From Sedimentibacter sp. MB35-C1 (GTDB lineage: Bacteria > Bacillota > Clostridia > Tissierellales > Sedimentibacteraceae): DNA of 64,000 bases. The DNA is taken from positions 2,480,001 through 2,544,000 of the forward strand of contig NZ_CP133188.1 in NCBI RefSeq assembly GCF_030913635.1, written 5' to 3'. Of the stretch, positions 1-8,417 are shown in pieces. A model generated the notes under the pieces. It searched no databases, was not told where the DNA came from, and saw only the letters and a list, made by a program, of their open reading frames with translations. How positions within the stretch are numbered: position 1 is the first letter of the stretch; each line of letters begins with the position of its first letter. A program made the translations under genes and the position numbers.

Positions 1-1
1 A

Positions 2-589
2 GCTGTAAGAAGAAAGCCATATTCGGTAATATTGTTTGATGAAGTTGAAAAAGCGCACTCCGATGTATTCAATATTTTACTTCAAGTACTTGACGACGGG
101 CGCATTACAGATTCACAAGGAAGAACCGTTGACTTTAAAAACACAATCATAATAATGACTTCCAACCTTGGTTCTGAATATATTTTGGACGGATTTACCG
201 ATGTAGGAGAAATATCTGAAGAGGCAAAGAAAAAAGTACATGATCTCCTTAAACACCACTTTAGGCCAGAATTTTTAAATAGGCTTGATGAAATTGTATT
301 TTATAAGCCTCTTAAAAAAGATGAGATTTCTTCCATCGTTGATTTGATGATTAAAGATCTTCAAAGCCGATTAAAAGATAAGCACATAACAGTGGTTTTA
401 ACCGAACAGGCAAAATTAGCAATAGTAGATCAAGGTTATAACCCGATTTACGGAGCTCGTCCATTAAAGCGTTTTATTCAGAAAAATATTGAAACATTAA
501 TTGCAAGGATGATTATTGCAGGCAAAGCAGAGTATGACAGCACAGTAAAAATTGATTACGACAATACTGGATTTAAAATCGCAAATTAA
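2..589 (+). CDS. clpB: ATP-dependent chaperone ClpB, C-terminal part (5' end outside window)
   Basis: Partial gene: the frame is already open at the left edge, reading AVRRKPYSVILFDEVEKAH and continuing for about 195 codons to a TAA. ClpB is the cytosolic Hsp100 disaggregase that extracts proteins from aggregates together with DnaK. Visible here are the end of the second AAA+ module with its Walker B ILFDEVEKAH, sensor 1 (IIIMTSNLGS), the arginine-finger region PEFLNRLDE, and the small C-terminal D2 domain with GARPLKRFIQ. The LLQVLDDGRITDSQGRTVDF stretch is typical of ClpB; the fragment also resembles ClpC, but the context after the AAA core fits ClpB better. It converges on the transporter gene, separated by a strong hairpin. 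Confidence 0.88.
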   Translation, partial: AVRRKPYSVILFDEVEKAHSDVFNILLQVLDDGRITDSQGRTVDFKNTIIIMTSNLGSEYILDGFTDVGEISEEAKKKVHDLLKHHFRPEFLNRLDEIVFYKPLKKDEISSIVDLMIKDLQSRLKDKHITVVLTEQAKLAIVDQGYNPIYGARPLKRFIQKNIETLIARMIIAGKAEYDSTVKIDYDNTGFKIAN

Positions 590-636
590 AATGTTAAACA
601 GCATTCTGCACTTTCAAAACACTGGATGCAAATAAA

Positions 637-670
637 AATGGCGGCTAAGCTTTTAAGCTTAACCGCCATT
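637..670. terminator. bidirectional terminator between clpB and the transporter
   Basis: Near-perfect inverted repeat AATGGCGG(C)TAAGCTT / AAGCTTAACCGCCATT with a very short loop, flanked by A-rich and T-rich sequence. It sits between two convergent genes and can end transcripts from both sides. Confidence 0.8.
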
Positions 671-687
671 GTAGTTTCACATTTTAA

Positions 688-2169
688 TTAGAAAATTCCA
701 ATTCCAAAGAAGTCATCTATTTGTCCTATTAATACGAATGTAATTGCTATAGGAACGATGAACTTAAAGCAAATATCCCAGAATTTATAAGATTTCATAA
801 GAAGATTAGGAGTTGCTTCAACTTCTTCCTTAATAACATCTGTACCCAGTACCCATCCTATCATTACAGACATCATAATAGCTCCAAGAGGCATGAATAC
901 GCCTTCTGCAATCATATCATAGAAGTCAAGCCAGCAGTCAAATGCCATTCGAACCTCATCCATACCAAACATAACAGCAGGGATGTCAATCATTGCTCCT
1001 CCTGCTACACCTGCACCAAGACCGTCAAGACATACAGGGATACCAACAACAAATATCATAGCGCCAACTATTACTGTTAATTTTTTACGTCCTGAGCCTT
1101 TTCCCTGAGAAACTTGTTTGTCAACAAAATACGCAGTACAAACTTCCAGAAGTGAAATAGCTGACGTAACAGCTGCAATAAATACAAGGAAATAGAATAC
1201 AAATCCAAACAGATTTCCTATTAATCCTCCCATTCCTACGCTAAATACCTGATGAAGAGTAACGAACAGAAGTCCAGGGCCTGCTCCGAATGAGATACCT
1301 TCAACACCTTGTGACATAAATGCACCAACAGCAGGCATAACCGCAAGACCTGCCATCAAAGCGAAGATTGAATCTGCAACAGGAACGATAATGGCGTTTT
1401 TCTCCAGGTTTTCCTGCTTGCTTAGATAAGATCCGTAAGTAATCATACAACCCATACCAAGCGATAACGAGAAGAACATCTGACCAGCCGCTGTTTTAAG
1501 AACCCTCATGAAACCTATCTCAGAAAAAGCTGACCAGTTCGGTGCGAACATAAATGCAACGCCTGTGGAAGCACCTTCAAGTGTAAGGCTTCTTATTATT
1601 ACTATTACAAGCATAACAAGCAAAGCCGGCATTGCTATCTTAGTAAATTTTTCAATTCCACTTTCAATTCCACCCATAACTATTGATACGGTAATGGCCA
1701 TGAAAATACCGTGGAACAGCATGCTGATCCCACCGCTAGAAGTAAAAGCTCCAAAAAATTCACCGCTTCCCATGCCGCCAAAGCCTGCACCTTCGCTGAA
1801 AATTTCCATAATAAATCCAAATGCGTAACGAAGTGTGTAGCCGCCTAGAACACTGTAAAATGATAAAATTAAAAATCCTGATAAAAATCCAAGCCAACCT
1901 ACCCACGCAAACTTTTTATACAGAGCCTGATATGCTCCGATAACACCTAAGCCAGTTTTTCTACCTAATGCAAGCTCACCAAGCATAATTGCAACACCAG
2001 CAAATGCTACAAGCACCATATAAACAATTAAGAAAGCAAAACCTCCATTTGCTCCCATTTTGTACGGGAATCCCCATATGTTCCCCAGGCCTACTGCTGA
2101 ACCGACAGCTGCCATTAAAAATCCTATATTACTTGCCCACTGGCCTCTGTTGTTTGTTTGTTTTTCCAT
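688..2169 (-). CDS. sodium-dependent transporter, NSS/SNF family
   Basis: Membrane symporter of the neurotransmitter:sodium symporter family, which takes up amino acids or related solutes with Na+. 493 residues, the usual bacterial NSS length, with 11-12 hydrophobic segments by eye. The N-terminal signature is clear: a tryptophan-rich start, then NIGFLMAAVGSAVGLGNIWG at about residues 14-33 (TM1, the Na+/substrate-binding unwound helix) followed by FPYKMGANGGFAFLIVY. The ATG has a purine-rich Shine-Dalgarno (GGAAAGGAAGG) just upstream. Substrate cannot be read from sequence; tryptophan, tyrosine and other amino acids are known for the family. It is a single-gene unit with its own promoter. 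Confidence 0.9.
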   Translation of the reverse strand: MEKQTNNRGQWASNIGFLMAAVGSAVGLGNIWGFPYKMGANGGFAFLIVYMVLVAFAGVAIMLGELALGRKTGLGVIGAYQALYKKFAWVGWLGFLSGFLILSFYSVLGGYTLRYAFGFIMEIFSEGAGFGGMGSGEFFGAFTSSGGISMLFHGIFMAITVSIVMGGIESGIEKFTKIAMPALLVMLVIVIIRSLTLEGASTGVAFMFAPNWSAFSEIGFMRVLKTAAGQMFFSLSLGMGCMITYGSYLSKQENLEKNAIIVPVADSIFALMAGLAVMPAVGAFMSQGVEGISFGAGPGLLFVTLHQVFSVGMGGLIGNLFGFVFYFLVFIAAVTSAISLLEVCTAYFVDKQVSQGKGSGRKKLTVIVGAMIFVVGIPVCLDGLGAGVAGGAMIDIPAVMFGMDEVRMAFDCWLDFYDMIAEGVFMPLGAIMMSVMIGWVLGTDVIKEEVEATPNLLMKSYKFWDICFKFIVPIAITFVLIGQIDDFFGIGIF

Positions 2170-2367
2170 AATTATACCTTCCTTTCCCTTTCTTGATTCC
2201 TCTACAACTCCAAAATTCCAATAACCAATCTAGCTGTAAATTATAATAATATTTTTGGAAACACCTCCTCTCTTGATTTTGGTCTTGCTCTGATTATAAA
2301 TATTATAGCCTGATTCATTTGTTGTATCGCCTTCGCACACAAAATATGGAAAACGTTACACTCATAA

Positions 2368-2396
2368 ATTATATATCAAAACTAAACAGTTGTCTA
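2368..2396 (-). promoter_or_regulatory. sigma-A-type promoter for the NSS transporter
   Basis: On the minus strand TAGACA, a 17-base spacer and TATAAT, about 200 bases upstream of the transporter start. The rest of the 429-base gap (2170-2598) holds a long AT-rich leader and the uraA terminator; I see no gene in it. Confidence 0.55.
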
Positions 2397-2541
2397 GAAA
2401 AATTTAGTTTCGTGTCATAAAATTTTTAAATAATTTATGTATTGTAGCGAAACATATGCGTTATAATATATTAAAATATATGCCCTCCTTGTTTTATTAT
2501 AGAATATTATTTATAAGTCCTTTTTATGAGTTTGTTTCAAT

Positions 2542-2572
2542 AAAAAAAGAGACCTTTCTAATTAAGGTCTCT
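2542..2572 (-). terminator. intrinsic terminator of the uracil permease gene
   Basis: Minus strand: stem AGACCTT/AAGGTCT with a 7-base loop followed by a run of seven T, just after the stop codon of the permease gene. Confidence 0.8.
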
Positions 2573-2598
2573 GGTTTCCAATGATTTGCAGAACAATT

Positions 2599-3957
2599 TT
2601 ATTCATTCTTACCTATAGAGAGAACAAGATTCAGCAGTATACCCACAATTGCCGCTGTTGCAATAGCCGGAATTTCAATTGAAAACATCGGAATCATTCC
2701 TCCGTTGAATCCAAAGCTGCCACCAAGCCCAACAATCAGTATTACCGCTATTACAGCAAGATTTCTGGCACTGAACATGTCAACCTTCTTATCCATCATA
2801 ATTGTAATTCCCTGTGCTGCTATAACACCGAACAGATAAATCGATAGTCCTCCTATAACGCAGGTTGGTATTGAGTAGATAATATTAATAAGAGGTGTAA
2901 AACACGAAATTATCATGGTAAATACCGATGCAAGCATGAGAACATAAACCGAAAAATTCTTTGAAATCGCCATTGCACTTATGTTTTCACCGTAATTTGT
3001 TCCGGCAGGACCTCCTATAAATCCGGATATAATATCTCCAAGTCCATCACCTATCAAATTAAGCCCCAGTTTATTTTCTATGTCATATTTTTTATTTACA
3101 CCTTTTTTTCTCGCCAGATCATTTACATAGATATCCAGCTGATACACGTGAGCCGTTGATTCGGGAATTGTTGCGATCGCTATTGGCATTATTGCCACAA
3201 CTGCCGTCAAAGAAGGCTTTGGAAATGTAAAAATCGGCAAGTTAAGTATGCTTGCAGATTCTATAGTATTGAATGATACAAAAGGAATTCCTGTAACTCC
3301 TCCGATTATCAAGGCAGCAATGTATCCCGTAAGTAATCCGAAAAGGATTGGAAGCTGGCTCAAACTGCCTTTTAAGTATACCGAGAACAAAATTGTAGAC
3401 ATTAATGTTATTATTGCAATAATCCAAGATAGTCCGCCTGCCGTCAGCATTTGAGTCTCTGCAGTACCTGCAGGAATTGCTGCTGCATTAGTCATTGCAT
3501 TAGCTGCGAGAGATAATCCTATTATAATCGCTATACTTCCTGTTACTGTAGCAGGAAGAACCTTATCTATGGTTTCCTTCCCTGAACGTTTTATGATAAA
3601 TCCAGCTATTATCGAAACAAAGCCTGACATTATTATACCGAATTGAGCTATTGAAATTTTATCATTGAGAGAATACCCTGTGAATGCTTCGGCGCTCATT
3701 ATTGAAGCAATGGCAGCAATGTATGAAAAACTTGAACCGTAATAAAGCGGAATCTGCTTTCCCGTTACTAATATGAATCCCAATGTTGCCAATCCGCTGG
3801 CAAATATTGTGGTTGATACATGAAATCCTGTAATAAGTGCAACCAGTACTGTCGCAGGGAACATTACAACTATCTGCTGCAATGCAAAGAATATAAGTCC
3901 TATAATCGGTGGACGCTCGTCCGGCAAGTAACCAAAAACTTCATTTTTTGTAGACAT
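2599..3957 (-). CDS. uraA: uracil/xanthine permease, NCS2 family
   Basis: Inner-membrane nucleobase:cation symporter of the NCS2 (UraA/PbuX) family that imports uracil or a related base. The frame is open up to 3993, but the start at 3957 (MSTKNEVFGYLPDERPPI) carries a GGAGGT ribosome-binding site five bases away, giving 452 residues, the normal family length. About 14 hydrophobic segments; the NCS2 family region with GLGDIISGFIGGPAGTNYGE (about residues 300-320 of the long reading) includes the conserved Gly-Asn substrate-site loop, and a TIPESTAHV glutamate lies before it. UraA is the closest guess; xanthine transport is not excluded. The leader contains a terminator hairpin, implying attenuation control. 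Confidence 0.85.
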   Translation of the reverse strand: MSTKNEVFGYLPDERPPIIGLIFFALQQIVVMFPATVLVALITGFHVSTTIFASGLATLGFILVTGKQIPLYYGSSFSYIAAIASIMSAEAFTGYSLNDKISIAQFGIIMSGFVSIIAGFIIKRSGKETIDKVLPATVTGSIAIIIGLSLAANAMTNAAAIPAGTAETQMLTAGGLSWIIAIITLMSTILFSVYLKGSLSQLPILFGLLTGYIAALIIGGVTGIPFVSFNTIESASILNLPIFTFPKPSLTAVVAIMPIAIATIPESTAHVYQLDIYVNDLARKKGVNKKYDIENKLGLNLIGDGLGDIISGFIGGPAGTNYGENISAMAISKNFSVYVLMLASVFTMIISCFTPLINIIYSIPTCVIGGLSIYLFGVIAAQGITIMMDKKVDMFSARNLAVIAVILIVGLGGSFGFNGGMIPMFSIEIPAIATAAIVGILLNLVLSIGKNE

Positions 3958-3978
3958 AAATACCTCCATAAATTTAAT

Positions 3979-4007
3979 AAAAAAATCCTGCACCGACCGC
4001 CAGGATT
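3979..4007 (-). terminator. terminator-like hairpin in the permease leader (putative attenuator)
   Basis: Minus strand: ATCCTG, a 10-base loop region, CAGGAT, then seven T, ending only about 20 bases before the permease start and right before its Shine-Dalgarno. With the promoter at 4084-4113, this puts an intrinsic terminator in the 5' leader, the layout of an attenuator. I do not see a PyrR-type loop or a purine-riboswitch core. Confidence 0.6.
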
Positions 4008-4083
4008 ATATTATACACATTAAAAACAGGGATATTTACATCTTGACGGCATCACGGTACCGAGTTAAAGATTATTTTTTTAT

Positions 4084-4113
4084 AATATAGCATAGACATA
4101 CCTTAAAAGTCAA
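4084..4113 (-). promoter_or_regulatory. promoter for the uracil permease leader
   Basis: Minus strand TTGACT, 18 bases, TATATT. It would start a leader of roughly 120 bases carrying the attenuator-like hairpin. Confidence 0.5.
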
Positions 4114-4156
4114 TGACATAATTTTACAGTTTCAGTCAACAATATCACATAATTGT

Positions 4157-4738
4157 TTATTTATACAGAATTTCCTTTATCATTTCAGGCCTTATTTCCC
4201 ATATGTTTGCCTGAACCCTGAATATGTCCCAATTCTCTATTTCAAAAATCCTGTACCAGCTGTCCATTACCCTTTTCTTTTCCGCCGGATAAAAGTGCGC
4301 CGTTCTATCATTTATAAATGAATATGAATTTTCAAAACCTTTAAGTTCCATTTCTTTAGCATATTCCTCGGCATCTTTTTGGTCCTTTGGTATGTAATGG
4401 TGATTCAAAACATAGTCCCATTTAAGTCCGTCAAAATATATTATATCAGACCTGTCGACCTCAAGCACATAAACAATCTGGTCCTTTACGGGACGAAGCA
4501 TGTTTTCCTCGCTTATCGAGCACCATATTGGAAACTCAACGTCATCTGGTTTGGTAACCCTTTCCTCCGCAGCACTCACAAACCATTTATACAAATTAAT
4601 AATATAACCCGCAATTTCATCGAATTTCTCCTCCAGATGGCTGTGCGTAATTCTTATTACTCCATTGTTTTCTAATTCTTTCAAACTTTTAATATGCTGT
4701 CTGCTCCATAGCGTAACCTTATCAGAATTGTTTTCCAT
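4157..4738 (-). CDS. DUF3841-like protein of unknown function
   Basis: 193 residues, no signal peptide or membrane segment; rich in aromatic and charged residues. N-terminal LWSRQH, then a central PIWCSISEENMLRP and a WYRIFEIENWD motif near the end look like the DUF3841 family, known from scattered Firmicutes; the assignment is from memory of the pattern. No function is established. The ATG is preceded by AGGAGGGG. It stands alone between the permease leader and the divergent amine oxidase gene. Confidence 0.6.
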   Translation of the reverse strand: MENNSDKVTLWSRQHIKSLKELENNGVIRITHSHLEEKFDEIAGYIINLYKWFVSAAEERVTKPDDVEFPIWCSISEENMLRPVKDQIVYVLEVDRSDIIYFDGLKWDYVLNHHYIPKDQKDAEEYAKEMELKGFENSYSFINDRTAHFYPAEKKRVMDSWYRIFEIENWDIFRVQANIWEIRPEMIKEILYK

Positions 4739-4894
4739 AACCCCTCCTAATATGTTCTATAAATATTATACTGTAATTTTTTGATAAATCAAAATGAAAC
4801 TTATAGTAAAGCATGTCATAAAGTTTCAGCTAACTTAATATATTTAGTATTGTAAATATATGAATGTATATTTCATTCATTAAGGGGGATCTTT

Positions 4895-6559
4895 ATGTCT
4901 GTAAATAATATACTTAACAATCCTACTGATGAACAGCGCAATGAAATACTTTATAAATCGCTTGAAAGATATGGAAGAACTGACGATTTTAAAAATATAG
5001 TCGAATTACTCAGTCCTCCTCCGGATATACTTGAATTTGCCGAGCCAAAATCTATGAACAATATAAGCATAGGTATTATAGGAGGAGGCCTGTCCGGACT
5101 GTCAGCAGCATATGAACTAAGAAAACTTGGTGCGGGCATTACCATATTTGATGCTGAAGCTTCAAGAATAGGAGGCAGAGTTTACACATATTATTTCGAC
5201 AACTCAAAGCATTATTACGGAGAACTCGGCCCTATGAGAATCCCTGTTTCTCACGCAACAACCTGGCACTATATAAACTTATTCAATTTAAATACCCAAT
5301 CACTTACATCTCTGCTGCCAAACAATTTTATTTATGCAGATCATATTCGAATGAGACGTGACAGAAGCGGCAGAAATATAGAGGAGTTTTTATATCACAA
5401 ATACGATCTTAACCCTGAAGAAAGATGCACTCCATGGAACGAATTACACAGCTATGCAACAGATACAATGCTTTACAGCCTTACACCACATGAAAGATCA
5501 GAAATATTAAAAATTCAGCCTTCTTACTCCGAAAAATATGCTGAAATAACCAAATTAAGCAACAGGCAGGTTTTTAAAAGGCTTAAACTCAGTGAAGGAT
5601 TCGTAAATCTTTTGACAGCAGTGAACCCATTCGAAGGTGCTACTCTCAACATAAGTCACAACAAGAGCATGAGCGGTACATATTCACAGGATTTTATCAA
5701 CGTTTACAGAATAAGTGACGGCATGGTTAATCTGCCTCTATCATTTATAAAATCTCTTTTAAGTGTTAATCCAAAAGAAGCGGATTTAAATCCCGACATG
5801 CTCGGCAATGTTACCATTAAACCGGGATATATTGTAGAAGGTATTTCTCAATCCTCCGACGATTACGTAAATATTCACTACATAGACCCTATGGGTAGAC
5901 AATTATCAAAATCTTTTGACTTTGTTATATGCACTCTCCCCTATCCAATATTGAGGGAACTGGAATTAAATCCTTATTTCAGTAATCAAAAGATGCAGGC
6001 AATACGAGAACTTAATTACATTGATGCACAAAAAACCATTTGCCTTTTTAACAAACGCTTCTGGGAAGAAGACACGCCTTATGGCAGGGTTAACGGAGGT
6101 ATTTCCTCTACAGATTTAGTAATTCAATCCATAGTGTATCCCACAGATCACGTGGACTGCACAAATATACACTGCAGCATTCATGATCCCGGTGTTTTAA
6201 CTGCTTCCTACAACATTGAACTTGATTCTACCAGACTTAGTAATCAAAATCCTCACAGGCGCTTTGAATTAATTGTAGGAGATGTAGAAAAGGTGCACGG
6301 CACACCGCCAGGGTACATCAATACACTGATAGACAGCAGCAAGACTGTTCATTGGAATAATGAACAGTGGTTCAGAGGCGCATTTGCAGCCGGATATCCC
6401 GGTCAAAAGGTTAATTTCGCCTACAACATGCTGCTTCCGGAATATAACGGAAAACTGTTTTTCGCAGGTGATCAAATCTCAACAAAGTCAGGCTGGATGC
6501 AAGGCGCGCTTCAAACAGGTAAATGGGCTGCAAACCAGGTAGCTATGCATGCAAAATAA
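4895..6559 (+). CDS. flavin-containing amine oxidase / FAD-dependent oxidoreductase
   Basis: Probably oxidises an amine or amino acid using FAD; of the monoamine oxidase / L-amino-acid oxidase superfamily. 554 residues with no signal peptide. A dinucleotide-binding fold begins after a 55-residue lead with IGIIGGGLSGLSAAYEL, followed by the acidic strand end IFDAEASRIGGRVYTY (the GG-doublet motif), then EGATLN-type substrate domain, and the C-terminal FAD-contact motif KLFFAGDQIS with the GWMQGALQTG helix. RBS AAGGGGGA precedes the ATG. Single gene, convergent with the FMN-binding protein. Substrate is not readable from sequence; oxygen use would be odd in a strict anaerobe, so the true electron acceptor is uncertain. 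Confidence 0.82.
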   Translation: MSVNNILNNPTDEQRNEILYKSLERYGRTDDFKNIVELLSPPPDILEFAEPKSMNNISIGIIGGGLSGLSAAYELRKLGAGITIFDAEASRIGGRVYTYYFDNSKHYYGELGPMRIPVSHATTWHYINLFNLNTQSLTSLLPNNFIYADHIRMRRDRSGRNIEEFLYHKYDLNPEERCTPWNELHSYATDTMLYSLTPHERSEILKIQPSYSEKYAEITKLSNRQVFKRLKLSEGFVNLLTAVNPFEGATLNISHNKSMSGTYSQDFINVYRISDGMVNLPLSFIKSLLSVNPKEADLNPDMLGNVTIKPGYIVEGISQSSDDYVNIHYIDPMGRQLSKSFDFVICTLPYPILRELELNPYFSNQKMQAIRELNYIDAQKTICLFNKRFWEEDTPYGRVNGGISSTDLVIQSIVYPTDHVDCTNIHCSIHDPGVLTASYNIELDSTRLSNQNPHRRFELIVGDVEKVHGTPPGYINTLIDSSKTVHWNNEQWFRGAFAAGYPGQKVNFAYNMLLPEYNGKLFFAGDQISTKSGWMQGALQTGKWAANQVAMHAK

Positions 6560-6572
6560 TAATAATAAAAAA

Positions 6573-6607
6573 GAACAGCTTATTTTAAGTTGTTCTCATT
6601 TTTTATT
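6573..6607. terminator. terminator after the amine oxidase gene
   Basis: GAACAGCTT and AAGTTGTTC pair around a short loop, followed by a T-rich tract on the plus strand and preceded by an A-rich tract, so it can also serve the converging gene. Confidence 0.7.
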
Positions 6608-6645
6608 ATTATAATTATTATAGTTTATTCTAAATATTTATTATA

Positions 6646-7269
6646 TTATTTAGACGCTAAAGCATTGTTTACTGCTTCTATTATTGCATTGCTTGTAACT
6701 GTGGCTCCTGAAACAGCTTCAACTTCTGCTGAGTTTGCTTCAACTATTTTTTCCGGAAGCTGTTCAATTGCGTTTGAACCTATACCCTGAGTTTCGCTGT
6801 CTCCTGTTATCGCAACATCCACAATTTTATCTCCATCCATTGTTAAAGTTACGCTGACTTCACCGCCAAATCCTTCTGCTGTTCCTGTCAATGTTGCTCC
6901 ACCAGCTGAAGTGTTACTTGCTAAAGCATTGTTTACAGCCTCTATTATTGCATTGCTTGTAACCGTAGCTCCAGAAACTGCTTCAACTTCCGCTGAGTTT
7001 GCTTCAACTATTTTTTCCGGAAGCTGTTCAATTGCGTTTGAACCTATACCCTGAGTTTCGCTGTCTCCTGCTATCGCCACATCCACAATTTTATCTCCGT
7101 TCATTGTTAAAGTTACGCTGACTTCACCGCCAAATCCCTCTGCTGTTCCTGTCAGTATAGCTTCACCTCCGGCAGCAGTCTCTGTGTTCCCTGTCATTCC
7201 ATTTCCAACAAATAATATTGCGCATGACAATAATACTAGCACTACTGCAAAAATTAACCCTTTTTTCAT
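6646..7269 (-). CDS. exported protein with two tandem FMN-binding domains
   Basis: 207 residues: a hydrophobic N-terminus (residues 4-22, ending LLSC, a possible lipobox) and then two nearly identical FMN_bind-type domains (about residues 39-118 and 127-206) joined by a short NTSAGGA linker. Each copy has DGDKIVDVAI or NGDKIVDVAI, GSNAIEQLPEKIVEA and the SGATVTSNAI motif; in Na+-NQR/RNF-type proteins the Thr of the S(T)GAT motif carries covalent FMN. Likely a surface flavoprotein in extracytoplasmic electron transfer, anchored to the outer face of the membrane. Good RBS (AGGAGG) before the ATG. Function in detail unknown. Confidence 0.82.
   Translation of the reverse strand: MKKGLIFAVVLVLLSCAILFVGNGMTGNTETAAGGEAILTGTAEGFGGEVSVTLTMNGDKIVDVAIAGDSETQGIGSNAIEQLPEKIVEANSAEVEAVSGATVTSNAIIEAVNNALASNTSAGGATLTGTAEGFGGEVSVTLTMDGDKIVDVAITGDSETQGIGSNAIEQLPEKIVEANSAEVEAVSGATVTSNAIIEAVNNALASK
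6652..7155 (-). repeat. near-identical tandem duplication inside the FMN-binding gene
   Basis: Two copies of about 240 bases with a 264-base period (about 6916-7155 and 6652-6891). They differ at only a handful of sites, mostly silent, so the duplication is young or kept alike by gene conversion. Confidence 0.85.
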
Positions 7270-7442
7270 TTCTTCCTCCTAATTCATTATCAAACAAATT
7301 TCATTATATCAGTTTTTTAAAAAAATGTAAACAATCTAATCTTTCCCATTGTAAAGAAATGAGGGTGGCTCAAAGCGTACAAATTAACAATACATTAATA
7401 AGCTACATATAATATAAAAACAATAAAGGTAGGTAAAATAGT

Positions 7443-8105
7443 ATGGATAATATTTTTAATATGCAAAAACCTTGGCGCCCTGCATATTTCTATGATAATA
7501 GTACCTTCCCGAATCTTTCTGAGATCAATGCCGGTGGCACGGTATCATCAAGTGAATTCCAGTCATCTGCAATTACTTTGCCTCTAAACTATTCCATTTC
7601 TATACCCGTCAGTCTTGCAAAGTCTATTGAAGGAAAGTATTTTACAGGCATGACAGAAGATTTGGAATTCGGTAATGCAACAAACGCGTGGGCAAGGCTG
7701 TATAATCCTCCGAACTCCGGCGTAAATTTATTTGTAAATGTATGGACGGCAAGTGATATAACGTCATCACGATACAGGGTTCAGATTTATTTCAACAGCG
7801 ATCCTCCGGGAATAATTCAAGAATCATCTTCTGTAACTCCTACGAATATGACCATACAGCCGCCGCCGGAACCACACGTTAAAGTTGAATATGCGGTTGG
7901 TGTGAGAGGCTTTCCTTCAGGAGGGATACGGGCTTACGGAAGAGTGGCAGAAGCAGGAACAACCATAAATTCAGAAGAAGAAGGCAAATTTATTTTTCCT
8001 CCGGGCGGATCATTTTTGGTGTTTCTTTCCAACCCAGCAACTCCTACAATTCCTGCAATCGGAAAAGTTGCATTCGGATGGTGGGAAGAGCCCATTTCAA
8101 ACTAA
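7443..8105 (+). CDS. DUF6143-like protein (paralogue of the gene at 34065-34736)
   Basis: 220 residues, no signal peptide, rich in Pro, Gly, Asn and aromatic residues. It shares a full-length architecture with the protein at 34065-34736: both open with an Asn/Trp/Pro-rich lead (WRPAYFYD against WQPANFYT), share AKS(I/M)EGKYF, GWARLYNP, SGVNL(F/Y)VN, the PPGIIQES block, FPSGG, PPGGS and end VAFGWWEE / VVFGWWEE. I assign it to DUF6143 from memory of that pattern; no function is known. Weak RBS (AAAGGTAGG). Its own terminator follows. A spore-surface or envelope role is a guess based on composition only. Confidence 0.7.
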   Translation: MDNIFNMQKPWRPAYFYDNSTFPNLSEINAGGTVSSSEFQSSAITLPLNYSISIPVSLAKSIEGKYFTGMTEDLEFGNATNAWARLYNPPNSGVNLFVNVWTASDITSSRYRVQIYFNSDPPGIIQESSSVTPTNMTIQPPPEPHVKVEYAVGVRGFPSGGIRAYGRVAEAGTTINSEEEGKFIFPPGGSFLVFLSNPATPTIPAIGKVAFGWWEEPISN

Positions 8106-8138
8106 ATGCTGTTAAGAAAAAATTAATACTTATTAAAA

Positions 8139-8178
8139 AACACCGGTCAGAAGTGAAACACCACGCCGGTGCTTTTAT
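8139..8178 (+). terminator. terminator of the DUF6143-like gene
   Basis: CACCGG and CCGGTG arms around an 18-20 base loop region, followed by CTTTTATTT on the plus strand; A-tract before it. Confidence 0.65.
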
Positions 8179-8304
8179 TTGAATGCTTTTCATCTTTTTT
8201 AATTTAATATTTTTATGAAGTAATTTCTTTGGTTGTTTGATATCCCCTACACTTCAAGGACTTTCCATTGATTCTTTGTTAAATATTCATTACACTTTAC
8301 ATAG

Positions 8305-8405
8305 TCGAATCTCTAAAGAAGAGTACCGGGGACTACTTATCGGGGTGAAGCTCTTACAGGGCAGGGTACCTCAGCCCTAATCCGTCAACTAACCCGGAAG
8401 ACATA
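8305..8405 (+). ncRNA. c-di-AMP riboswitch (ydaO/yuaA class)
   Basis: The conserved ydaO-type blocks appear in order: ACCGGGGAC, CGGGGTGAAGCTC, ACAGGGCAGGGTACCTC, GCCCTAATCCGTCA and CTAACCCGGAAG, ending about 12 bases before the ATG of a LysM/SleB-type wall hydrolase, a classic target for this class. The class binds cyclic di-AMP and in most studied cases turns expression off. No terminator hairpin lies between aptamer and gene; the last aptamer segment runs into the GGAGG, so control by hiding the ribosome-binding site is likely (inference). Confidence 0.85.
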
Positions 8406-8417
8406 AGGAGGATAAAA

